DNA of 64,000 bases from Wyeomyia smithii (lineage: Eukaryota > Arthropoda > Insecta > Diptera > Culicidae), in NCBI RefSeq assembly GCF_029784165.1, contig NC_073696.1, positions 158,695,606 through 158,759,605 of the forward strand, in the 5' to 3' direction. The notes beneath the pieces were generated by a model. That model was not told the DNA's origin. It searched no databases and saw only the letters and a program-made list of their open reading frames with translations. This document shows positions 54,909 to 64,000 of the stretch, piece by piece. Position numbers and translations under genes: made by a program. Position 1 is the first letter of the stretch; every line of letters begins with the position of its first letter.

Positions 54909-57900
54909 TCAAATTTTAATGCCAGCATTTTTTATAAACCCGTATAGCTGTGTCATGTACTGGAGATCACCGCTTCCCAGAATGTCTCTAACGGGTACGT
55001 TCGGTTGTTTTCCTCGGGCCCGAAGGGAATCTATAAGCTCAGACCTAACACCACAGTATTCGGTACACGACCAAACAACATGCTCGATGTCATGGTAGCC
55101 ATCGCCACAAACGCAGTGATTACTGTCTACAAGCCCTATACGAAAAAAATGCGTGTTTAACGTATAGTGATTGGACATAAGTCTGGACATCACGCGAATG
55201 AAGTCCCGACCTACATCCAACCCCTTGAACCATGCTATCGTCGATACCTTAGGAAAAATGGAATGTAGCCACCGTCCCAGTTCATCTGAGTTCCATGATG
55301 ATTGCCAACTGTTGAGTGTTCTCTGACGCAAAATGCTATAAAATTCATCATAAGCAATTGGTCTTACATAAATATCGCCATCAGTAGCACCCACCTTAGC
55401 TAAAGCGTCAGCCTTTTCATTGCCCGGAGTGGAACAATGAGAAGGGACCCACGCTAAGGTAACCCGGTAATTTTTATCTGTTAAAGCAGTTAAAAACCGC
55501 CGTATTTTCCCCAGGAAATACGGGGTGTGCTTCACAGTCTTCATCGATCGCAGAGCCTCAATGGCACTGAGACTGTCTGTGAAGATGAAGTAGTGGTCTA
55601 TGGGCAGGGTTTCGATGATCCCAAGAGAGTACTGAATGGCAGCAAGTTCTGCGACGTACACGGAAGCAGGAGCATCGAGTTTGTAGGAGGCGGTAAAATT
55701 TTCGTGGAAAACACCGAAGCCAGTGGACTCATCTAGATTAGATCCGTCAGTGTAAAACCTTTTATCATAACTAACATGTTTAAACTTATTGGAAAAAAAT
55801 TTAGGGATCTCTTGGGGTCGCAATTGATCCGGGATACCAGAAATGTCTTGTTTCATGGTGGTGTCGAAGAATATAGCATTATTAGAAGTATCTAAAAGTG
55901 CGACATTGGAGGAATCGTATGAAGAAGGATTAATATCTTGAGCCATATAGTCAAAATATAAAGTCATAAATCTGGATTGAGATTGAAGGTCGACCAACCT
56001 CTCGAAATTTTCAATTACTAATGGGTTCATAACTGTGCATCGAATTAGCAACCGGTAAGAGAGATTCCAAAAACGATGTTTCAACGGAAGAATACCCGCT
56101 AGCACTTCAAGACTCATCGTATGGGTCGACTGCATGCAACCTAAGGCAATACGCAAACAACGATATTGTATTCGTTCCAGTTTTATCGAATGTGTGTTTG
56201 CTGCGGAGCGGAAGCAGAAACACCCGTACTCCATTACAGACAATATCGTTGTTTGGTAAAGCCTTAGAAGGTCCCTGGGTGGGCTCCCCACCAGGTTCCG
56301 GTAATCGTACGAAGAAAATTAATCCTCTGTTGGCATTTTCGTGCCAGATACCTAATATGACAAGCCCAGGTGCATTTAGAGTCGAACCAGGCCCCGAGAT
56401 ATTTAGCGACTAAAACCTGAGTGATTGTTTTACCCGTTAGTAGGAGCCGCAGCTGAGCTGGGTTATGCTTCCTAGAAAAAACGACCAGCTCAGTTTTCTC
56501 CGAAGAGAATTCGATACCCAGCTTAAGAGCCCATTCAGACAAATTGTCTAAGGTATCTTGCAATGGTCCTTGCAGATCGTTTGCCTCGCTTCCAGTAATG
56601 GATACAACGCTATCGTCTGCAAGTTGCCGTAGCGTGCATGAATTTGCAAGACATTTATCGATGTCATTGACGTAAAAATTATATAAGAGAGGGCTTAAAC
56701 ATGAGCCCTGGGGAAGACCCATGTAACTAATTCGGGAAGTTGTCGAATCACCATGTGAGAAATACATATGCTTTTCTGACAACAAATTGAGCAAAAAATT
56801 ATTCAAATTTGGTGAAAGTCCCTGCGAATGAAGTTTCTCGGTCAAAACTTCAACAGAGACAGAGTCAAAAGCCCCCTTAATGTCCAAGAATGCAGAAGCC
56901 ATTTGCTCTTTTCGAGCAAAGGCGAGTTGAATTTCGGTAGAAAGCAAAGCTAGGCAATCGTTCGTTCCTTTGCTCCGGCGAAAGCCAAATTGAGTATCTG
57001 AAAGTAAACCATTTGTTTCGACCCATTTGTCTAATCGTAAGAGGATCATTTTCTCCATTAATTTCCGGAGGCAAGAGAGCATAGCAATCGGCCTATAAGA
57101 ATTGTTATTAGAGGCGGGTTTTCCGGGTTTTTGTATAGCAATGACTTTTACCTCCCTCCAGTCGTGCGGAACAATGTTTAGCTCAAGGAACTTGTTGAAC
57201 AAGTTCAACAAGCGTCTTTTTGCAGAGTCGGGTAGATTCTTCAACAAGTTGAATTTAATTCTATCCAACCCAGGAGCTTTATTGTTGCACGAGAGGAGAG
57301 CCATTGAAAATTCCAACATCGAAAATGGAGGCTCTTCCGTAGCTACTTAAAACGCGTCGCGAAAGGTCTTCTGTTCGGGGAAAGAGTCCGGACAGACCTT
57401 TTTGGCGAAATCGAGTATCCAGCGATCTGAATACTCCTCGGACTCATTCGAAACGTTACGATTCCGCATGCGCCTGGCGGTATCCCAAAGAGTGCTCATC
57501 GCTGTTTCCCTCGACAACGCGTTCACGAACCGCCGCCAGTACCCGCGTTTTTTCTCTTTTACTAAGCTCTTCATCTGCCTGCCCAGTGCCTCGTACTTTC
57601 GAAGCAGGTTGACAGTGCCGTACTCCCGGTAGTCCTTATACGCCGCGGACCTTCGCGGGTACAGCTCAGAGCACTCTTTGTCCCACCATTTGTTGGGAGG
57701 GCACTGTCTAATCGTTACCCCGGGTATCGGTTTCGTCTGAGCTCGAGTCGCGGCGTCGATTATCAAGCCAGCTAAGAACGCGTATTCTTCCTCCGGAGGA
57801 AGTTCCTCGTGAGTCTCGATAGATTCCGCTATAAAAGACTCATAACGCTTCCAATCAATATTACGTGTAAGGTCGTAGGAAATATTGATTGGGTTCGGGG

Positions 57901-59953
57901 GAGTTGAACCATCAACAATTGATATAACGATTGGAAGATGATCACTACCGTGGGGATCGTTGATTACTTTCCACTGGCAATCTAACGCTAGTGATGTCGA
58001 GCAAAGGGATAGGTCAAGCACGCTTTCGCGTGCTGGAGGATTAAGTACACGTGTCGCTTCCCCAGTATTCAAAAGTGTCATATTGAAGTCGTCGATTAAG
58101 TTACAGATTAAAGAAGATCGGTTGTCGTTGTACAGCGACCCCCATAGCGAACAGTGAGAATTAAAATCTCCCAATATCAAAAAAGGCGCGGGAAGCAACT
58201 CTGCTATATCAGTGAGATGCCTCTGTTCAATCCGCGCGGATGGAGGGATATATAACGAAACAATGCATAGGTCTTTTCCATTCATATTCGTTTGAATGGT
58301 AACGACTTCAATATTCGAGATCGAGGGGAGGTCGATTCGGAAGAAGGAATAGCACTTTTTAATCCCTAAAAGTACCCCTCCACCGTGTGAGTCTCGATCT
58401 CGACGAATAATGTTAAAATCGTGGAAATTGAGCTGATCGTTTGAATTGAGAAAGGTTTCACAGAGCGCAAATGCGTCACAATTGTATGTATTTATTAAAT
58501 GAGAAAATAGATCGAATTTGGGGATGATACTTCTGCAATTCCACTGTAATACAGTGATAAAATTCCTAACCTCTTTCGCCGTATTAGTCATCGAAAGATA
58601 TGATAGCTGAAATGAGGGGCCAAGTTGTTTCAAAAAGGTTTTCACTGTAGGAAGAAGGGCAAGAAGAATATTTTGTAGGGGATCTGGTATGTTGAATGTT
58701 TTAAATATCCAGTCCACAATATCAGAAAATTTTATGAACCCTGTTTCTTTTTTATCTTCTGATCGAGAAATGTGTACACGAGGGGTTTTTGGTGCCCCAG
58801 GAAGCGGTGGGTGCTCCTGGTTTGATTTAAAATTAAAACCGGGAGGTACTTGCTTCGGTTTTTCTTCACCGCTTCCTTTTTGTGTTGGCTTATTGGTCAT
58901 TCCGCTAGGGGTTATCTTGCGACCTTTGCGAGAAAGATTAGGAGAGTTGAGCATTCTCCTCTTCCTAGATCCTTCTGGCATGGCATAAGAACACCCTTCG
59001 ACGGGATCGTCAGATGTACCCTCATCGGTTGGCAAAAAGGAAAAGATGTTTCCTGTCGAGGGTGGCTCAGCACTCTTTAGCATTTCTGCGAAAGAGCGCT
59101 TTGATCGTTCCTTGAGGGAACGCTTAATTTTTTCCTCGCGCTGTTTGTACGCGGGACACGCCGAAAGGTCATGCCGAGTTCCCTCGCAGTAAAGACACTT
59201 TTCAGCATTCTCACTGCAAGCGGTCTCAGCATGTTTGCCTCCGCACTTGCTGCAGCGTGCCTTGTTGCAGCAGAAGGCGGCTGTATGACCTAACTGCTTG
59301 CAGTTTTGGCAATGCATGACCCGCGGTACGAACAGGCGTACAGGCAGACGAACCCTGTCCAAAGAGATGTAGTTCGGCAGTGCGGATCCGGCGAATGTTA
59401 CACGGAAGGAATCCGAAGGGAAGAATTTCTTCTTCCCTTCTTCGATGGATACTGAATGCAATTGCTTGACATCCAGTATCTTTACATCTTGAATCAGGGG
59501 GTTCTTGAAGCAGCCAACCCTATGATGCAAAATGTCATCGACCGTGAGGCTTCCTTCGGTAACCACACCGTCGATCTCCACGTCCTTGGCAGGGATGTAT
59601 ACGCGGTACTCTCTCGTGAAGAGCTCGTAGCTAGCAATTGCGTCTGCTTGCTTCAAGCTACTCACAACAACTCGCAGTTTGTTCGGTCTAACCTTTGTAA
59701 TTTCGGTTACGTCCGAAAACTGTTTTGCCAGGTCCTTGCCGATTTGAATAATATTCAGAGGCTTCTTAATGGGCCTGAAGTAAACTACGAACGGACCTTT
59801 CGAAGCATCTGGGTAAGCTTTCACCCGTGTTGCCGGTACCCTTGGTACGGGGCTAGGTAGCGGGGAAGGTAGAGGGGAATTGATGGGGGAGATCTCAATC
59901 TCTTCCCCATTTGTTTCCACATCCAGGAATAGTTGCACCTGCATGTCATCCAT
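54909..59953 (-). pseudogene. I-group LINE fused ORF1-ORF2, two lesions
   Basis: From ATG 59951-59953 the frame runs 868 codons to a TAA at 57347-57349. ORF1 has the same RNA-binding region and zinc knuckles as copy 1 (CQNCKQLGHTAAFC and others). It reads without a stop into the endonuclease (VLQWNCRSI, CETFL, ILGDFNSH, GSDHLPI), so ORF1 and ORF2 share one frame. After the in-frame stop the same frame resumes (57319-56264; FRRSKGTNDC, FLDIKGAFDSV, LADDSVVS). A one-base deletion near 56275 then shifts to 56291-54909 (RNase H: YTDGS, AELAAIQYS, FTDSLS, WVPSHC). It is dead but recently so. It is closely similar to copy 1, with clear differences. Confidence 0.88.
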
Positions 59954-60086
59954 TTTGCGGGAGCGTTACGCTCTACCGCACACAAACGATAAATATTCGA
60001 ATGTGGGGGGGGGGGGGTCAAGTAGTTGCTATTAAATTTTAAAAACAATTTTTCAAACTACAATGGATCAAAATAAAAAAAGGCAG

Positions 60087-60240
60087 TAATACTTATACTA
60101 ATAACAATAGTAATAATAATAATAGTAATAATAATAATAACAATAATAATAATAATAATGATAAAAATAATAATAATAATAATAATAATAATTATGATAA
60201 TAACAATAATAATATTAATATTAATAATAATGATAAAAAT
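60087..60240. repeat. AAT/AATAAT microsatellite
   Basis: A long imperfect (AAT)n run interrupted by AAC, GAT and ATT units, lying in the presumed 5' UTR of LINE copy 2 (read as ATT on its strand). A G run of about 13 lies at 60003-60016. Confidence 0.85.
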
Positions 60241-60721
60241 TCTAAAGTGAATACTTCACCGAACGTCTAAGTCACGACCTCACGGCTGATAGTAGGATTA
60301 ATCGAGCGTCTCCGCAGAACAAACAATGACGATCCAGCTTCGTGTTGTGACACAGTGACCGTATCCTACACGCGACCTTGTAGATGCCACTTGTAGTTGA
60401 CTTCCACTCGCTCGATCGTATGGTGGTCCGTGCTGCTAGCGGGGTAACAGCGGTGCGGGAGAATTATTCTTGCTGATATATCAGCTGCGTATCAGATCAC
60501 TGGCGGGGTAGCCTGCCCCTACCAGTGTGCAGAAGATGTTTCTGTCGATAAACTGCAGGCTATTGTTATCGCGCAGCACAAAAACTAATCGACAAAAAAA
60601 ACACCCGTACGATAACTCGTGTATTGTTATTTTGCGAACTCAAACGGAGATGAACAATTTGCGTCTAATCGAGACGAAAGCAAAACAACGAATGGTTTAT
60701 AAAGATTCACAGAAAGAGATT

Positions 60722-61664
60722 AAACATAGATTCACTTCCACTAGGTTATTCCACTGGAGCTGCTCTTTTAGACATAGAAAAAGCATTCGACAGTGTTTGG
60801 CATAAAGGTTTGATTGCGAAATTGCAAACTTTTAATTTTCCAATTTTCTTAATCAAAATTTTGAAAAATTATCTTACTGATCGAACTCTGCAGGTTGTCT
60901 ATCAGAATTCAAAATCTGATAGATTTCCTGTCAGAGCAGGTGTGCCTCAAGGTTCTGTCTTGGGCCCAGTCCTGTATAACATATTCACTTCAGATCTTCC
61001 TGATTTGCCTCCAGGCTGCACAAAGTCATTGTTCTGCGATGATACAAGCATTTCCGTAAAAGGAAAAAGTCTTCGTGTCATATGCAGTCGATTGCAGTAA
61101 AGTTTAGATATTTTTTCTTCCTACTTGCAAAAGTGGAAAATCTCTCCGAATGCTTCTAAAACTCAAATGATAATTTTTCCTCATAAGCCTAGGGCTTTCT
61201 TTCTTTTTGTCAAGATGAATGGGGTTATCTTAAGTTGGTCTGACAAGGTTAAGTACTTGGGACTAATTTACGATAAAAAACTTATTTTCAAAGAGCACAT
61301 TGAGAGTATACAAGCCAAGTGCATCAAATATACGAGATGTTTATATCCTCTCATTAACAGAAATTCTAAACTTTGTTTAAAAAACAAACTTTTGATTTAC
61401 AAACAAATTTTTAGACCAGCAATGCTTTATGCTGTACCGATCTGGTCAAGTTGCTGTTCAACAAGGAAGAAAACGCTTCAAAGGATTCAGAATAAAATTC
61501 TGAAAATGATTTTGAAGCGTCCTCCTTGGTTTGGTACACTCGAATTACATAGACTTACTGGTGTTGAACCATTAGAAGCTATGTCAAATAAAATTATTTA
61601 CAATTTTCGACAAAAATCGTTGCAATCCTCAATTGCTACGATAAGCTCTCTTTATAGCCAATAA
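60722..61664 (+). pseudogene. Juan/jockey-like ORF2, reverse transcriptase C-part
   Basis: It resumes with GYSTGAALLDIEKAFDSVWH, then VPQGSVLGPVLYN and an RT active-site box FCDDTS (C in place of the usual A of YADD). A stop at about 61098 is followed by YLQKWKISPNASKTQ, VKYLGLIYDKKLIFKEH and the jockey-type tail LYAVPIWSSCC, ILKMILKRPPWFGT. The frame ends at 61664 and the 3' UTR runs to the A tail at 61886-61894. The RT fingers region is missing at the junction with LINE copy 2. Confidence 0.85.
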
Positions 61665-61909
61665 GTTAGCATTTAAGTTAGTTGTAAGTTTACTTTCCTT
61701 TCTTGACGAGTAGGTTTAAATCCCTACGAATGATAAGTCCTAATTGCTAAAGCAAACAAATCCTAACAATTAAAATTACAAATTACTAACAGTGTTGAGA
61801 AGTCACCATTTGTGATTGGACACACATACTCATTATTTACTAATATTTATCATAAATACTTAAGCTACTAACAAATCCCCCTATTAAAAAAAAAGAATAG
61901 TTCTTCTTC

Positions 61910-62919
61910 GGAGGTGTGTTCCGAAAATGCTAGTTGAGATACGAGCATCAAGAACTCGTTTAATTTTAACCCTTGATCGTTACCGGCATATTTATCTAGC
62001 TTCAATCTCCCTACTGGTAATGATTGACGATTAAAATTTCCACGAACCGACTGAGGTGGCGCTTGCATTGGGAGCGACACGGGTAGGCGATCCGGAGTGG
62101 GGCAGTATGATTGAAACCACGAATGGGGTATTGCTCTCGAAATTGGAACTGGGTTGATTTCTGGGACTTGAGGGCTATTCCATTCTCCAGGAAAACGGTT
62201 TTCAGGTAGTATATTGTGTTCGGGACTGAGACTGCTCTATTCTGGGCTTGAGTATAGTAGTGTTCAAATCTTCTCAAGAAGTACACCTCATGTTCTAATT
62301 CCGATAATGCTTCTTTCACGGACGAAACGTCAGGTTTTTCTGCGTCCATCAATCCTAACCGACCTAAAGAGTCTAAAATATCTTTGTCGTCTTTGGACAA
62401 CGCTTCTTCTTGTTTTGCCTGCTGTTCGCTCGTCTTTGTTTCACTCCCCCAATTAGGATTATCGAATGAATCGTTCAATCCTACATCATCAACTATCTGA
62501 CCTTGGTTTGACGGTTTTCCATAAAAATACGTTTTCAAGAGAAACAAATTTTTGTTCAACATTTGATCTAGTTTCCGCATATCCTCTTCTCCTACAAAAT
62601 TTTTAAGCAACTTCACTCTACTTCCTAAATGTAATAACGATGACTTGCATCTTGGAGGAACAACCTTCGACGAATTCGCTAATATCTCTTCAGTCTGTTT
62701 TAGTTTTAATTCACATGTTTCAATTACTTCGGTGGGCGCACGTTTAAAAGTTTTCGAACTTGGACCATTCTCATGTTTTTCATGCTTAAGTCTCTCTCTA
62801 AGCAAGCGACGTTTCCTACTCACGGTATCATTCAGATGGTCTGCTCTAATATCACAAAAATAGTCTTCTATATCACATTCCCGCACTTCTAGCATATTTT
62901 GGGGCATAGCTTGAGCCAT
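61910..62919 (-). pseudogene. gypsy gag, N-terminal third
   Basis: ATG 62917-62919 opens MAQAMPQNMLEVRECDIEDY, then a charged helical region (about 30-200). A frame change near 62060 leads into the capsid-like RLKLDKYAGNDQGLKLNEFL and SEHTSEEELF, where the Juan-like target duplication cuts it. The continuation is at 52327. No known domain was named for the N-terminal region; the placement after LTR and PBS makes it gag. Confidence 0.75.
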
Positions 62920-63231
62920 GGTGAATCGTTCAGGGCGAAATAATAGGACCGATATGTTTCTCGCAATACCTGAATACGAATAGCACTCTTTAAATACTAA
63001 TTATACAATCAGATACAAAGTGATTTCACTTGTGTGTTCTCACGAAAGTCTACAACAAGCCTTTTTTGCTTTTGTTTCACGTTTTCAAACGAGTTTTTTT
63101 TACTGGTGTACCTAAAACATATAAATTGGGCATGCTCAACACAACTTCCACGATGCGTAAGGTACGGATCGTGAGTCTCCCCAAGCAGGTGGGAAAAATA
63201 TTGTCAGATTCACTGACATTCACTTTTCTTT

Positions 63232-63244
63232 ACGTGGATCGCCA
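63232..63244 (-). other. Candidate primer-binding site of the gypsy element
   Basis: On the minus strand TGGCGATCCACGT lies two bases after the LTR end, where a tRNA 3' end ending GGATCGCCA would pair. The TGGCG start is common in arthropod gypsy elements. The tRNA was not identified. Confidence 0.6.
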
Positions 63245-63246
63245 AA

Positions 63247-64000
63247 TGTAACAAACGACTAGCTCAGGGGTTACATGGACCCTAGGGTCGGCTTTCCACC
63301 GCTATTTGAGGAGGACTTACGACCGATAACTCACCTGCTCACAGAGTGGACAAAACCGAAACACATGCAAGGCATACAAGGCTCAGGCTTAGAAAAAGTA
63401 TTCAATGCATGTCATTTTAAATTACTTATATTTAACCGGTATTCAGATTAGAGTGTGACGTTGCGGCCGTCAGGAACTGATGACTGGAACATGCAGACGC
63501 GAGAGAGAGGGAGAGTGACACGGAAGAACATACCTTCAGCGGATTTCTATGTGATGAACAGAGCTATAAAACAATGGCCGTCACCTCGTTGACTGGTGTA
63601 GCTTTCGCTCTATCCACCGTGCTCGCAGACAAGGGGGTAACCCATCGGTTTGGGCCTCAAAGAGCGGGGGCCAGGCTCAATTAGACCTCTTCGGGCCTTC
63701 TCCTCACGAACGTTCGTTCCACCCTTCACCTACGTGTGTCGCGACGATAGCGTGACTCGCCGGACACCAGCACCTCCGCCAGGGATGACCAAATTCGGAT
63801 GACTCTCAACGCCTTTCGACGATGACGTACGACGTCCAACCGCCTGCTGATTCGGCAATTCCACGTGGCTCCGTTGGTCTTTCGTCCTAATGACCACTTC
63901 TCTGCACCCGTGTAGCGATTTTCCTCCGGCAGTCTGGTTTCGCCGTGTTTCCGCACCAGTGTCGCGGTTTTCTAGCAATCTCCAGATCGGGCAAGGCAAC
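63247..64000 (-). mobile_element. gypsy 5' LTR (partial, runs off the window)
   Basis: It starts TGTAACAAACG and matches 34024-34777 almost base for base. It lies upstream (minus strand) of the primer-binding site and gag, so it is the 5' LTR. The outer end and outer target duplication are beyond 64000. Open frames inside are shared by both LTR copies but are not genes. Confidence 0.85.

Larger units (their letters stand above)
54630..60700 (-). mobile_element. I-group non-LTR retrotransposon, copy 2, inside the Juan-like LINE
   Basis: The 3' tail on the minus strand ends in the T runs near 54640-54650, after the AGCTCGTAGTCGGC motif shared with copy 1. ORF1 starts at 59953. The 5' UTR differs from copy 1 and holds an AAT microsatellite. 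Outer borders are approximate because no target duplication was found. The surrounding LINE also lost sequence here, so a simple insertion is not the whole story. Confidence 0.75.
52343..61894 (+). mobile_element. Juan/jockey-like non-LTR retrotransposon inserted in gypsy gag
   Basis: It is bounded by a 15-bp target duplication GAATAGTTCTTCTTC (52328-52342 and 61895-61909), with an A-rich tail just before the right copy. The left border is the exact 5' end, since a jockey-type promoter begins there. It is 9552 bp because a second I-group LINE sits inside (54.6-60.7 kb), and the jockey RT is missing a segment at that point. ORFs are broken. Confidence 0.9.

Overview
This 64 kb window looks like heterochromatin-like or intergenic DNA from a culicine (Aedes-type) mosquito. 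No host gene could be supported anywhere in it. The inference rests on its repeats: DD37E mariner-like elements (ITmD37E, described from mosquitoes), a Juan/jockey-like LINE, an RTE LINE of the mosquito JAM1 type, an I-group LINE with RNase H, Ty3/gypsy LTR elements, a pogo-type transposon, a tRNA-derived SINE, many MITEs, and satellites ending in TCTG runs. Almost every recognisable protein is a transposable-element protein, and most are broken. The best-preserved are a pogo-like transposase (39699-41257, minus, two exons) and both ORFs of an I-group LINE (43152-48201, plus).

Layout. 1-7550: an inverted-terminal-repeat element holding a second insertion, two satellite blocks, a pogo-like MITE (3574-4106), a LINE 3' end, and a 2.1 kb piggyBac-type TTAA element (5364-7478) carrying a SINE. 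7555-11508: an LTR-retrotransposon gag (minus) split by a 5'-truncated RTE LINE (8529-11452) with a 14-bp target duplication. 11.7-24.2 kb: a hAT/ZMYM-like fragment, satellites, several MITEs and a LINE RT fragment. 24283-28767 and 36071-42497: two copies, in opposite orientation, of a hAT-type non-autonomous element. Each has a perfect 8-bp target duplication, TATCGATA-rich ends and an internal ITmD37E element. Copy A later gained two MITE-like insertions; copy B gained a MITE and a 2.7 kb pogo element. Between them lie MITEs, tandem repeats and a probable solo gypsy LTR (34024-34810). 42.7-48.6 kb: I-group LINE copy 1. 48.7-64 kb: a minus-strand Ty3/gypsy element (integrase at the left; LTR at 63247 running off the window). 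Its gag is split by a Juan-like LINE (52343-61894), which is itself interrupted by a second I-group LINE (54909-59953, minus).

The genes do not form a pathway. The window is a record of nested insertion, and its order of events can be read from target duplications and empty sites. The most interesting signals are: the hAT-type element whose ends carry clustered copies of TATCGATA, the binding site of DREF, itself a hAT-derived host factor; the well-preserved pogo element with a 50-bp intron and an exact empty site in the sister copy; a canonical -1 frameshift signal in the gypsy gag-pol overlap; and an Inr/DPE promoter at the exact 5' end of the Juan-like LINE.
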